DNA of 59,569 bases from NORP181 sp047623555 (GTDB taxonomy: Bacteria; Pseudomonadota; Alphaproteobacteria; Rhodobacterales; Rhodobacteraceae): positions 1 to 59,569 of the forward strand of contig JBLHMP010000013.1 of assembly GCA_047623555.1 (NCBI GenBank). Reading direction: 5' to 3'. Both the position numbers and the translations under genes were made by a program. Positions 8,115 through 16,944 of this stretch are shown here, piece after piece. How positions within the stretch are numbered: the first letter of the stretch is position 1; each line of letters starts with the position of its first letter. The notes under the pieces are model-generated. The model did no database searches, was not told the DNA's origin, and saw only the letters and a program-made list of their open reading frames with translations.

Positions 8115-9814
8115 CCCCATCAACAGTCTCCTATCAGGTCATGTGGAATCGGCTGATTTCGGTGGTCGAAGAACAGGCGCAGGCCTTGGTGCGTACCGCG
8201 TTTTCAACGTCGGTCCGCGAGGCCGGTGATCTGTCCGCCGGGGTCTATGATGTGCAGGGCCAGATGCTGGCGCAGGCCGTCACTGGCACGCCGGGGCACG
8301 TCAATGCGATGGCCGATGCGGTGCCGCATTTCATCCGTCGCATTGGGCGTGACAACATTGCCGATGGCGATGTTTACATCACCAATGACCCCTGGGAGGG
8401 CACCGGCCACCTGCATGATATCACCGTGGTTACCCCGTCGTTTCACAACAATATATTGGTCGGTTTTTTTGCCTGCACCGCGCATATCGTCGATATTGGC
8501 GGGCGTGGATTTGGCGCCGATGCGGCTTCGATCTATGAAGAAGGCCTGTATATTCCGATTATGAAACTGGTCGATCGGGGCAAGGTCGACGAGACCCTGA
8601 TCCGTATCATTCGCGGCAATGTTCGCGAGCCGGATCAGTTGGTTGGCGATGTCTATGCGCTGACCACATGCAACGAGATTGGCCATCGCCGGTTGGTTGA
8701 TATGATGGTCGAATTTGATCTGCCGGACTTGTTGGGGATAGCCGAATTTATCCTCGAAAACTCACGTCGCGCGACGCTTGAATGCATCGCGGCATTGCCC
8801 CGCGCCAAGGCATCGGGCGAAATGACGATTGATGGGTATGATCGGCCAATCACGCTCAAGGTACAGTTGGACATTCAAAGCGACCGTATCCTGTGCGGGT
8901 TTGACGGCACGTCTTTGCCCGACAAAAAGGGCATCAACGTGCCGCTGGTCTATACCAAGGCCTATGCCTGTTATGCTTTGAAATGTGCCATTGCGCCGGA
9001 AATTCCGAACAACGCCGCCTCACTGGCACCGTTTGAAATTACTGCGCCCGAAAATACCATTGTAAACGCGCTGCACCCGGCCCCGGTGGCGTTGCGCCAT
9101 GTGATTGGCCATATGATTCCGGATACGGTGTTTAACGCGTTGGACAAAATCCTGCCCAAAACCGTACCTGCCGAGGGGGCGGGTTGTCTGTGTAATTTTC
9201 AGGTGTCTTTGCGGCCTCGGTCAGATCAAGTGGCCCCCAAAGGAGCTATCCGAGCCGAGGTTCTGACCTTTAATTCCGGCGGTTCTGGCGCACGGCCCAC
9301 ATTGGACGGCATGAACGCCACGGCGTTTCCGTCTGGCGTGATGACCATGCCGATTGAGGCCACAGAACACACCGGCCCGGTCATAATCTGGCGCAAGGAA
9401 TTGCGTACTGATTCCGGCGGCGCAGGCCAGTTTCGCGGCGGTTTGGGGCAATATATGGAGGTCGGAGTGGCGGACGGCTACGAGTTTGATTTTCAGGCGA
9501 TGTTTGACCGGGTTAACCATCCGGCGCGGGGGCGTATGGGCGGGTTAGACGGCGCGCCAACGCAGATCGCCCGCAGTGATGGATCGGCGATGAAGGGCAA
9601 AGGCAAACAATTTGTGCCCCATGGTGCGCGCGTGATGCTGGCGTTTCCCGGCGGTGCTGGGTACGGCGATCCGGCGGATCGGGATCGGGGTGAAATACGC
9701 CGCGATCTGGCGCTTGGGTATATCTCGGCTGAGGTGGCAAAATCCGTCTATGGGCTAAGCGACGCCGACGTGAGTGAGGTTGAAGATGCGGTGAAACGCG
9801 GCGAGGTGGTTTGA
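8111..9814 (+). CDS. hyuB: hydantoinase/oxoprolinase family subunit B
   Basis: The 567-residue partner of HyuA starts in an ATGA overlap with it. Family blocks are seen in AQALVRTAFSTSVREAGDLSAGVYD, read here as separate short motifs (RTAFSTSVREAGD, VYDVQGQMLAQ), then YITNDPWEGTGHLHDITVV, GGRGFGADAASIYEEGLYIP, and the C-terminal GGAGQFRGGLGQYMEVG and FPGGAGYGDP. These are typical of N-methylhydantoinase B / 5-oxoprolinase subunits. Tight coupling to hyuA and to the FAD oxidoreductase behind it suggests a pathway that opens a cyclic amide and then oxidises the freed amine or amino acid. The exact ring substrate cannot be read from the sequence. Confidence 0.88.
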   Translation: MTPSTVSYQVMWNRLISVVEEQAQALVRTAFSTSVREAGDLSAGVYDVQGQMLAQAVTGTPGHVNAMADAVPHFIRRIGRDNIADGDVYITNDPWEGTGHLHDITVVTPSFHNNILVGFFACTAHIVDIGGRGFGADAASIYEEGLYIPIMKLVDRGKVDETLIRIIRGNVREPDQLVGDVYALTTCNEIGHRRLVDMMVEFDLPDLLGIAEFILENSRRATLECIAALPRAKASGEMTIDGYDRPITLKVQLDIQSDRILCGFDGTSLPDKKGINVPLVYTKAYACYALKCAIAPEIPNNAASLAPFEITAPENTIVNALHPAPVALRHVIGHMIPDTVFNALDKILPKTVPAEGAGCLCNFQVSLRPRSDQVAPKGAIRAEVLTFNSGGSGARPTLDGMNATAFPSGVMTMPIEATEHTGPVIIWRKELRTDSGGAGQFRGGLGQYMEVGVADGYEFDFQAMFDRVNHPARGRMGGLDGAPTQIARSDGSAMKGKGKQFVPHGARVMLAFPGGAGYGDPADRDRGEIRRDLALGYISAEVAKSVYGLSDADVSEVEDAVKRGEVV

Positions 9815-11019
9815 TGGTCGAGACTCCGAAACACAGCGCCTATGACGTGGTTATTGTTGGTGGTGCGATCCTGGGATCGTCGACGGCGTGGTATCTGATG
9901 AACAACCCCGACTTTCAGGGGCGGGTGTTGGTTGTGGAACGCGATCCAAGTTATGAGATGTGTTCAACGGCCCATACCAATAGCTGTATTCGCCAGCAAT
10001 TTTCCAACGAAATCAATGTAAAATGCTCGCAATACGCCGCCGAGTTCATCAAGAATATCCGCGATGTTATGGGCGATACGCGTATCCCAGAGCTGAATAT
10101 TCAAAGCTATGGGTATTTGTATCTGGCCAACACTGACGCCTTTGCCGACGTGCTGCGCGCCAATTTGATACCGCAACAGCAGGCCGGAGCAGGGACGCAA
10201 TTGCGAAGCCCTGAGCAGATCGCGCAGGACTATCCGTTCTACAATCTGGATGACATTATTCTGGGCAGTCACAACCAGATCGACGAAGGCTATTGGGACG
10301 GCGGCACAGTGTTTGATTGGTTCCGCCGTCTGGCGCGCGAACGCGGCGCCGAATATGTCGCCAACGAAGTGGTCGCCATGACCCGTAATGCTGCCGGGAC
10401 GCGGATTGATAGCGTGACGCTGAAAACAGGCGAGGTGATTGCCTGTGGGCATGTGGTCAACGCCTCGGGTCCGCGGGCATTGCGCACGGCGCAAATGGCG
10501 GGGTTGAACATTCCGGTTGAGCCGCGCAAACGCTATAGTTTCATCTTTTCCGCCGAAACACCGCTTGATCAGGTCCTGCCGTTAACCATTGACCCCAGTG
10601 GCGTGCATATGCGGCAGGACGGCCCCAAAACCTATTTGACCGGCTGTACGCCGGATGTTGACCCTGCCGTGGACTACGATGATTTCACTATGGATCACGC
10701 GATTTGGCAAGACAAAGTCTGGCCCGCCGTTGCCAACCGTATTCCACAATTCGAAGCGATCCGGCAACTGACGTCCTGGGTTGGGCATTATGCCTATAAC
10801 ACCTTGGATCAAAACGCAATAATCGGGGCGCATGATGAGGTTGAGAACTTTATGTTCCTCAACGGATTCTCGGGGCACGGGCTGCAACAATCCCCGGCCA
10901 TGGGGCGCGGGATGAGCGAATTGCTGACCTACGGAGCCTATCAGACACTTGATCTGGGCGCGTTCAACTTTGGTAGAATCGCACGGAATGAGCCGTTTTT
11001 AGAGCGGGCAATAATATAG
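9814..11019 (+). CDS. FAD-dependent oxidoreductase of the DAO / sarcosine-oxidase superfamily
   Basis: The 401-residue product opens with a Rossmann dinucleotide fold, VVIVGGAILGSSTAWYL, and has the second FAD element VLVVERDPSYEMCSTAHTN and a C-terminal FLNGFSGHGLQQSPAMG, where FAD-linked amine oxidoreductases close over the flavin. The glycine motif is a variant, GGAILG instead of GxGxxG. The start is the ATG at 9814, which shares its A with the hyuB stop (TGATG). Relatives oxidise secondary amines or amino acids such as sarcosine and dimethylglycine. In the known N-methylhydantoin route sarcosine is the end product, so sarcosine-like substrates are a reasonable guess, but no N-carbamoylsarcosine amidase is nearby. 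Confidence 0.82.
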   Translation: MVETPKHSAYDVVIVGGAILGSSTAWYLMNNPDFQGRVLVVERDPSYEMCSTAHTNSCIRQQFSNEINVKCSQYAAEFIKNIRDVMGDTRIPELNIQSYGYLYLANTDAFADVLRANLIPQQQAGAGTQLRSPEQIAQDYPFYNLDDIILGSHNQIDEGYWDGGTVFDWFRRLARERGAEYVANEVVAMTRNAAGTRIDSVTLKTGEVIACGHVVNASGPRALRTAQMAGLNIPVEPRKRYSFIFSAETPLDQVLPLTIDPSGVHMRQDGPKTYLTGCTPDVDPAVDYDDFTMDHAIWQDKVWPAVANRIPQFEAIRQLTSWVGHYAYNTLDQNAIIGAHDEVENFMFLNGFSGHGLQQSPAMGRGMSELLTYGAYQTLDLGAFNFGRIARNEPFLERAII

Positions 11020-11032
11020 AAGGATCAGCGAA

Positions 11033-11872
11033 ATGACGGGAAAGAAAATGAAGAAAATCGTTTTGACCGGGGCCGCCGGGCGGCTTGGTGGATATCTGCG
11101 TGGGCCATTGTCAAAACTGGCCGATACGCTGGTTTGCACCGACATTGCCGATGCGATCAACGACCTGGGGGCCAATGAAACCTATGTTCAGGCCGATCTA
11201 GCCGACAAAGCGGCGATGCATGCGATCATTGAAGGCGCTGATATGGTGGTGCATTTTGGCGCATTGGTGGACGAGGCATCGTTTGAAACCATTTTGGGCC
11301 CGAACATCATCGGCGCCTATAATGTGTGGGAAGCTGCGTCGATTCATGGCGTGCGCCGGGTGATTTATGCCAGCTCGATCCACGCGGTGGGGATGTATCC
11401 AAAGACCGAGCATATCGGCGTGGACGTGCCGCATCGCCCGGACGGGTTTTACGGGTTGGCCAAGTGTTTTTCCGAAGATCTGGCGCGGATGTACTGGGAA
11501 AAGCGCGGGGTCGAGGCGGTGTGTTTGCGCATCCTGTCCTGCGCGACAGTGACCAATCCACGCGCATTAGGATCGTGGTTGTCTGAGCGTGATTTGGTTC
11601 GATTGGTCGAGCGTTCGATTGATACACCGGTGACCGGGTTTGCCATTGCTTACGGCGTGTCGGCCAATGACCGCAGCCCGGTTGATAATGCTGCCGCCAG
11701 CTTTCTGGGCTATCGTCCGCAAGATAACGCCGAGCAGTTTGCCGGGAAGATACTGGCCAATTCGGAGCCACTTGATCCGCAGGACGGGGCGCATATGTGC
11801 CATGGTGGACCGTTTGCAACGACCAAATTGGGCGTTAGTGCAATCGCTGCGCTAAATTTGGTTGATGACTAG
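11033..11872 (+). CDS. NAD-dependent epimerase/dehydratase-like SDR, uronate-dehydrogenase type
   Basis: The 279-residue extended SDR has an N-terminal NAD site (VLTGAAGRLGGYLRG), the aspartate of the second strand (DLADKAAM), VVHFGALV, the catalytic Ser pair (YASSIHAVG) and Tyr-Lys in YGLAKCFSED. The short size and the YGLAKCFSE region resemble uronate dehydrogenases, which oxidise galacturonate or glucuronate to aldarolactones. AAGGA precedes the ATG at 11033 by eight bases. It lies 13 bases behind the FAD oxidoreductase and so appears to be in the hydantoinase operon, an odd pairing for a uronate enzyme; a sugar-amine or lactam substrate would reconcile both. Substrate confidence is low, fold confidence high. 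Confidence 0.78.
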   Translation: MTGKKMKKIVLTGAAGRLGGYLRGPLSKLADTLVCTDIADAINDLGANETYVQADLADKAAMHAIIEGADMVVHFGALVDEASFETILGPNIIGAYNVWEAASIHGVRRVIYASSIHAVGMYPKTEHIGVDVPHRPDGFYGLAKCFSEDLARMYWEKRGVEAVCLRILSCATVTNPRALGSWLSERDLVRLVERSIDTPVTGFAIAYGVSANDRSPVDNAAASFLGYRPQDNAEQFAGKILANSEPLDPQDGAHMCHGGPFATTKLGVSAIAALNLVDD

Positions 11873-11914
11873 GTAGAGGTGATTTGAAGGGGGCTGGCCA
11901 TTAGATTCTTTATG

Positions 11915-11935
11915 CCTCCGGCGGGGATATTTTTG
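11915..11935 (+). terminator. CCTCCGGCGGGG-type terminator after the hydantoinase operon
   Basis: CCTCCGGCGGGG at 11915-11926 can form a small GC-rich hairpin and is followed by ATATTTTT. I recall this short element as common behind genes in Rhodobacteraceae. It lies between two converging transcription units, as expected for a terminator. Confidence 0.5.
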
Positions 11936-11951
11936 GAAATTGGAAGCTGAA

Positions 11952-12665
11952 TTAGGAGTAGGTTTTTGGCATTAGGCCGGACTGAAACCAGGTCACGAAA
12001 CTTCCCATGTTGAAAACCGGGCGATTGATAGCCTTTTGAATGTCAGCGGCATAGGGCGTCATGTTGGTGCATTCCAGTGCGATGGCCCCCACCTCGGGGT
12101 GATCGCGGATCAGGCGTTGCGCCGCCTGAACATTATCGGCGCGCGCGGCGTCTACGTCGAGTTCGGGCTCGTCTCCCAGAATGGCACGGGTGAATTCGAC
12201 GCCTCCTTCGGTGGTTCCAATGGGGGTATCAAGCGGAACGTTGGCCGCTGTCAAATGCGCAGACGTCAGGGTGCTGGCCGAGATCGTCATCACGCCACAG
12301 CGCTGATTTGACGGTAGGATTTGGTTCACCATTGCAACCTGCATCAATGATGATGTGGCCACTGGAACTTTTACAGCATCGGCAATTTCGTCCTGAAACA
12401 CCGATAGGAATCCGCAGTTTGTGGTGATCCCGTCAACCCCATCCTGGACCAATTCGCGGGCCGCATCGATGAATGCGGGCAATAACCCCTGCGCGTTTTG
12501 ACGAACAACCCGATCCGGTGTCGCGTCGCGTACCACCCTGTAATGAACCGGAAAATCCCAAGATACAGCGTTCCCCATATCCCCCGGAATACGGGGAAAT
12601 CGCGCACTTAGCATCAGGATGCCAACCGATGCACCATAGATTGATTTGCCTCCTTTGACCTTCAT
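11952..12665 (-). CDS. aspartate/glutamate racemase family protein
   Basis: The 237-residue protein has the two cysteine sites expected of cofactor-independent racemases of this fold: TTNCGFLSVFQDE in the first half and ALECTNMTPYAADIQ in the second. It also has the ELVQDGVDGIT segment before the first Cys. Relatives racemise Asp, Glu or hydantoins, or act as maleate isomerase or arylmalonate decarboxylase. The nearby hydantoinase operon makes a hydantoin or amino-acid racemase attractive, though the gene is on the opposite strand and separately transcribed. GGAG stands eight bases before ATG 12665. The intergenic stretch to 12769 separates it from the divergent TPP enzyme, so the two may share a control region. 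Confidence 0.8.
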   Translation of the reverse strand: MKVKGGKSIYGASVGILMLSARFPRIPGDMGNAVSWDFPVHYRVVRDATPDRVVRQNAQGLLPAFIDAARELVQDGVDGITTNCGFLSVFQDEIADAVKVPVATSSLMQVAMVNQILPSNQRCGVMTISASTLTSAHLTAANVPLDTPIGTTEGGVEFTRAILGDEPELDVDAARADNVQAAQRLIRDHPEVGAIALECTNMTPYAADIQKAINRPVFNMGSFVTWFQSGLMPKTYS

Positions 12666-12769
12666 AATGGCTCTCCTTTGTTGCGGTCAGACTGCGACCA
12701 TCCAAGTTTGGTTGAGTATTGACGCAACCAGCGCCGTATTCCTAGACAGGAATGAAAGAGGAGGAAATA

Positions 12770-14464
12770 ATGACACGCACAAACCTAATGACCGGGGCCG
12801 AGGCGCTGGTTCGGATGCTTCAGGCGCATGACGTGACGCATATATTTGGGCTGTGCGGGGATACGACTTTGCCGTTTTACGATGCCATGTCGCAGCTGGA
12901 TCATGGCATTACCCATTTCCTGACCCGCGATGAACGTCATGCCGCCTATATGGCCGATGGCTATGCCCGCGTGACCGGCAAGCCGGGGGTCTGCGAGGGA
13001 CCATCGGGGGGTGGTGCGACCTATATTTTGCCGGGGGTGGTTGAGGCCAACGAAAGCTCGGTTCCGATACTGGCGATCACCACGGATGTGGCGACGACGT
13101 CGGCAGGGAAATATCCGTTAACGGAGCTGGATCAGGTGGCGCTTTTTCGCCCGTTAACCAAATGGAATGCATCACTGGACAACGCCGCTCGCCTGCCAGC
13201 CGCAGTACGACAGGCGTTTCGGGCGATGACCACCGGGCGGCCTGGTGCGGTGCATCTGGCGTTGCCGTTTGACACGCAAAAGGGCGAGGTGCCAGCAGGC
13301 GAGGTTTGGGCCGACGCCCGCCATTGCCGTTTTCCAACCGAACGCGCCGCCCCCGATCTGGCTGATATCCGGGCAGTTGTGGATGTGTTGGCGACCGCAC
13401 AGTCGGCGGTGGTTATTTGCGGCGGTGGCCCGGTTTTGTCCGGGGCCGAGGTAGCGTTGAAAGAGCTTGCCATTTTACTGGATCTACCGGTTGCGACCTC
13501 GGTTTCGGGGCAGGGATCGGTCGCGGAAACCTTGCCGCAGGCGGTTGGGGTCGTCGGGTCAAACGGCGGCGTGCAATCGACGCGTGATGTGGTCGAGGCG
13601 GCGGATGTGGTGATGTTTATCGGCTGCCGGGCCGGGTCGGTCACAACCGAACGCTGGCGCTCTCCTGATCCACAAGCGCGGGTCATTCACATCGACAGTG
13701 ACCCGATGGTGATTGGCGCGAATTACCAGACAGAGGTGGCAATTTGCGCGGATGCCAAACTGGCGATTGAGGCGATAATTGTCGAGGTGAACAGCCGCAA
13801 AGACCTGCCCAAACAGCACGGTGCAGCGCGCGCCAAAGCGGCTTGGGACGCCAAACTGGCCGATTTTGAACCCTTGGCGACAAGTCAGGAGCGCCCGATC
13901 CGGCCCGAGGTCGTGATGGCCAGCCTGATGGATGTGTTGGATGATGATGCGATTATTGTCGCCGATCCCGGCACGCCGTGTCCGTATTTTTCAGCCCACT
14001 ATCGCTGGCGGAAATCTGGTCGCAATTTCATCACCAATCGGGCGCATGGGGCGCTGGGTTATTCGCTGGCGGCGGCGATGGGCGCGCATGTGGGGCGCCC
14101 GGACGTTAAGACTTTGGCGGTGATGGGCGATGGGTCGTTTGGGTTTTGTTGTGGTGAATTTGAAACGCTGGTGCGCTACAATATTCCGGTCACCGCGATT
14201 GTGTTTTCCAACGCGACCTTTGGCTGGATCAAAGCCGGGCAAAACGCCGGGTTTGGCCAGCGGTATTACAATGTCGATTTCAGCCGCACGGACCATGCCG
14301 CCGTGGCGCGCGCATTTGGCGTCAAGTCATGGACTGTCACAGATCCGGCAGAGTTGCGCGCGGTTCTACGCGAGGCAATCGCCCATGACGGCCCAACTTT
14401 GGTCGATATCATCTCGCAGCCTTTGCACGAAACGGCGGCTCCGGTTTCGGAATGGGTGGCCTAA
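12770..14464 (+). CDS. thiamine-pyrophosphate-dependent enzyme (acetolactate-synthase superfamily)
   Basis: The 564-residue protein has the three-domain order of the POX/ALS family: an N-terminal PYR domain with the catalytic Glu in TRDERHAAYMADGYAR, a central domain around residues 185-330, and a C-terminal PP domain with GDGSFGFCCGEFETL followed by NATFGW, the GDG-N motif that holds Mg-TPP. No close match to acetolactate synthase, oxalyl-CoA decarboxylase or sulfoacetaldehyde acetyltransferase is certain, so the substrate is left open. I start at ATG 12770 because GAGGAGG lies just before it; the in-frame ATG six codons earlier would place that ribosome site inside the gene. Its stop overlaps the end of the converging LysR gene. 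Confidence 0.82.
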   Translation: MTRTNLMTGAEALVRMLQAHDVTHIFGLCGDTTLPFYDAMSQLDHGITHFLTRDERHAAYMADGYARVTGKPGVCEGPSGGGATYILPGVVEANESSVPILAITTDVATTSAGKYPLTELDQVALFRPLTKWNASLDNAARLPAAVRQAFRAMTTGRPGAVHLALPFDTQKGEVPAGEVWADARHCRFPTERAAPDLADIRAVVDVLATAQSAVVICGGGPVLSGAEVALKELAILLDLPVATSVSGQGSVAETLPQAVGVVGSNGGVQSTRDVVEAADVVMFIGCRAGSVTTERWRSPDPQARVIHIDSDPMVIGANYQTEVAICADAKLAIEAIIVEVNSRKDLPKQHGAARAKAAWDAKLADFEPLATSQERPIRPEVVMASLMDVLDDDAIIVADPGTPCPYFSAHYRWRKSGRNFITNRAHGALGYSLAAAMGAHVGRPDVKTLAVMGDGSFGFCCGEFETLVRYNIPVTAIVFSNATFGWIKAGQNAGFGQRYYNVDFSRTDHAAVARAFGVKSWTVTDPAELRAVLREAIAHDGPTLVDIISQPLHETAAPVSEWVA

Positions 14465-15360
14465 TCCGTCACGGCCAGTTCGGACATTCCGGCGGCAATT
14501 TGATTTAGGAATTCCTGTCCAATCGCCGAAATGGGTCGGCCGCGCGCGGTGACAATGACGATATCCAGCAAGATGCGCGGCGCAAATCGGCGCAAAACAT
14601 AGCCCTGGCCATCGTCACTGGACAGGGTAAACGGATCGATCAACGCGGCCCCGACGCCCTGTTTTACAAGGCTGAGCGCATTGCGAAACAGGTCGGTATG
14701 GCAGCGGATACGCCAGTTGGCGCCTTGCGAATGAAACGCCTCGCGGGTGCGGCGGCTGACCATGTGATCCGTGCCCATGACGATGAATGGATAGTCATCC
14801 AGCAACCCGGGGGTCAGCACCTTATGCGCGGCCAGCGGGCTGTCTTTGGGCAGGGCACAGAGGGTCTCAAAAAAGAACGGCGTGCGGTCAAGGCTGTCAT
14901 GGCGCACCGGCATTTCGCATATGCCGATTTCAAAAAGGCCCGCACCAACCCATTCCTGAATCTTGCCGGAATACTGCGACTGAAACGAGATCGTCAGATG
15001 TGGTTTTTCTTTGGCAAACCGCGCGATTTGTTGCGGCATAAAACCAAACGCCATGGCGTGATTGCTGACCACTTGCAATTGCCCGGCCTTTTGGTTTTGC
15101 AGGTCGATCACCGCCTGATTGACGTGATCGAGCCCGCGCACCACCGTATCAATTTCGTCAAACAAAAACGCGGCTTCGGGGGTTGGTACCAACCGGCCAC
15201 GGGTGCGTTCAAACAGTTTAAGTTTGGTCTTGCGCTCAAGCTGCGACAGCAGGTTGCTGATGGCGGGTTGCGACACGCCCAACTGCTCGGCCGCCGCCGT
15301 GACGGTGCCTTTTTCGATGATGGCGTGAAAGGCCTGATATTGGCGAAAGGGAGAGGACAC
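14461..15360 (-). CDS. LysR-family transcriptional regulator
   Basis: The 299-residue protein has an N-terminal winged helix-turn-helix (FHAIIEKGTVTAAAEQLGVSQ, recognised by AAAEQLGVSQPAISNLLSQL) and a substrate-binding domain with SLVKQGVGAALID near residue 235. The start codon is GTG at 15360. It reads away from the amino-acid-dehydrogenase/TRAP operon and converges on the TPP-enzyme gene, overlapping its stop codon. LysR regulators usually act on a divergent neighbour, so control of the 15462-19834 operon is the likeliest role. The effector is unknown. Confidence 0.9.
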   Translation of the reverse strand: MSSPFRQYQAFHAIIEKGTVTAAAEQLGVSQPAISNLLSQLERKTKLKLFERTRGRLVPTPEAAFLFDEIDTVVRGLDHVNQAVIDLQNQKAGQLQVVSNHAMAFGFMPQQIARFAKEKPHLTISFQSQYSGKIQEWVGAGLFEIGICEMPVRHDSLDRTPFFFETLCALPKDSPLAAHKVLTPGLLDDYPFIVMGTDHMVSRRTREAFHSQGANWRIRCHTDLFRNALSLVKQGVGAALIDPFTLSSDDGQGYVLRRFAPRILLDIVIVTARGRPISAIGQEFLNQIAAGMSELAVTD

Positions 15361-15461
15361 AAATACAGTGTATCATTAAAACTTATAGACATGGAAGAAA
15401 ATAGTATTGGATATGATGATGATCTACCCGCACACTTTGAACTGACAAACTTTGGGGTGAT

Positions 15462-15641
15462 ATGTCTGATCTGTTGCAACGCATTACCGGATTTGACCTT
15501 TGGCATCTTGCGTTGCATGAGGTTTCGACGCGTGATTACGGCGTTTGCTTGGACATGGTGTCGCCCGGGTCGGGTTTGGCTCTCTGTGCAGATGGTGGTA
15601 AGGTAGGAATCTCCGGGCAAATTCAAAGGTATACAATATGA
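15462..15641 (+). pseudogene. 59-codon ORF, probable N-terminal remnant of an enolase-superfamily (MR/MLE) gene
   Basis: The frame encodes MSDLLQRITGFDLWHLALHE and ends about 39 residues later after GKVGISGQIQRYTI. The opening ITGFDLWHLAL and the GLALCADGG block recall the N-terminal capping domain of mandelate-racemase/muconate-lactonizing enzymes, which begins with such a strand and a following VxLxxxDGxxGxGE motif. Here that motif is degenerate and the barrel is absent. GGGGTG precedes the ATG, and the stop TGA overlaps the next gene's ATG (ATGA at 15638-15641), so translation may be coupled. It could be a remnant kept as a leader or a true small protein. The family assignment is weak. Confidence 0.45.
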
Positions 15642-16903
15642 ACGATTCAGCGAAAACTGTCGCTATTGTCGGGGCTGGTATTATTGGTGTTGCCACCGCG
15701 ATCTGGCTACAGCGTGACGGGCACAAGGTGATTTTGATCGACCGGGCCGGGCCTGGTGAGGGCACAAGTTACGGCAATGGCGGGGTTCTGGCCTCGAGTT
15801 CGATTGTGCCGGTGACCGGGCCGGGTCTGATCGCAAAAGCACCCAAAATGCTGTTTAGCGCCGATCAACCGCTGTTCCTGAAATGGGGATATTTGCCGCG
15901 TTTACTGCCGTGGTTGGTCAAGTACTTGGGCCATGCCAACGCCAAAGACGCCGAGAGGGCAGCCAAAGCGTTAACGCCGATTATTGGCGACAGCCTGGCC
16001 GATCATCTGGCGTTATCTGATGGTACAGGAGCCGAAAAATGGGTGGTGCCTTCGGAGTATTTGTTTGTCTACAAGGACTGCGCGCATTTTCTGGGTGATG
16101 CGTTTGGCTGGGCGTTGCGCGCCGCCAACGGCTTTGAGTGGGACGAACTTGAGGGCGAGGCGTTCAAGCAATACGATCCAAGCTTTGGCCCTGATTTGCA
16201 ATTTGCCATACGGCTGAAAAACCACGGGCGGATCACCGATCCCGGGCAATATGTCAAAGACCTTGCCGCGCATGTGGAACGCGAAGGCGGGCAGTTTGTT
16301 AAGGCGGATATCGCTGATTTCAAGCAGGAAAACGGCAAAGTCACTGGCGTTCAGGTCAAAGGCGGAGAGGTCATATCCTGTGATGCAGTTGTGCTGGCAA
16401 CCGGTGTTTGGTCGGGGCCTTTGGCCAAAAAACTGGGCCTGAACGTGCCGCTTGAATCCGAACGTGGCTATCATATCGAATTCTGGAACCCGTCCTTTAT
16501 GCCGCGCACGTCGGTCATGGTGGCGTCGGGTAAATTTGTCGCCACCCCGATGGAGGGCCGCCTGCGTCTTGCTGGCGTGGTTGAATTTGGCGGGCTGGAC
16601 GCGCCGGCCTCAAAGGCGCCGCTTGAGCTGTTGCGCAAAAATGCCCGCATGGCATTTCCGGGGCTGACATGGTCCGAAGAAACCGAATGGATGGGCCACC
16701 GTCCTGCCACGGCGGATTCGATCCCGGTGATTGGCGAGGTGCCGACACTGTCCGGGGTATTCACCGGTTTTGGCCACCAGCATATTGGCCTGACAGGGGG
16801 GCCGAAAACCGGGCGACTTTTGGCTCAGCTGATTTCGGGACGGCAGCCAAACATTGACCTGAGCGTCTATTCCCCTGCACGATACGCAACAACGGGGCCG
16901 TGA
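15638..16903 (+). CDS. D-amino-acid-dehydrogenase-like FAD oxidoreductase (DadA type)
   Basis: The 421-residue flavoprotein begins with a classic FAD fold, VAIVGAGIIGVATAIWLQRDG, followed by GPGEGTSYGNGGVLASSS, which is typical of DadA, and ends with FTGFGHQHIGLTGGPKTG, the flavin-closing segment. DadA enzymes strip electrons from D-amino acids into the respiratory chain; other relatives act on hydroxyproline or N-methyl amino acids. It is the first large gene of a unit with a TRAP transporter (dctPQM), which suggests that the transported compound is the substrate or a precursor. The ATG overlaps the stop of the upstream small ORF. Confidence 0.85.
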   Translation: MNDSAKTVAIVGAGIIGVATAIWLQRDGHKVILIDRAGPGEGTSYGNGGVLASSSIVPVTGPGLIAKAPKMLFSADQPLFLKWGYLPRLLPWLVKYLGHANAKDAERAAKALTPIIGDSLADHLALSDGTGAEKWVVPSEYLFVYKDCAHFLGDAFGWALRAANGFEWDELEGEAFKQYDPSFGPDLQFAIRLKNHGRITDPGQYVKDLAAHVEREGGQFVKADIADFKQENGKVTGVQVKGGEVISCDAVVLATGVWSGPLAKKLGLNVPLESERGYHIEFWNPSFMPRTSVMVASGKFVATPMEGRLRLAGVVEFGGLDAPASKAPLELLRKNARMAFPGLTWSEETEWMGHRPATADSIPVIGEVPTLSGVFTGFGHQHIGLTGGPKTGRLLAQLISGRQPNIDLSVYSPARYATTGP

Positions 16904-16944
16904 AACCCGACCATCAACTAACCAACCAACCTGGGAGTAACCTG

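Noticed and set aside
14698..15606. 302-residue open frame on the plus strand
   Set aside because: It lies opposite the LysR gene, whose helix-turn-helix and effector domain are unmistakable; the plus-strand product has no family character.
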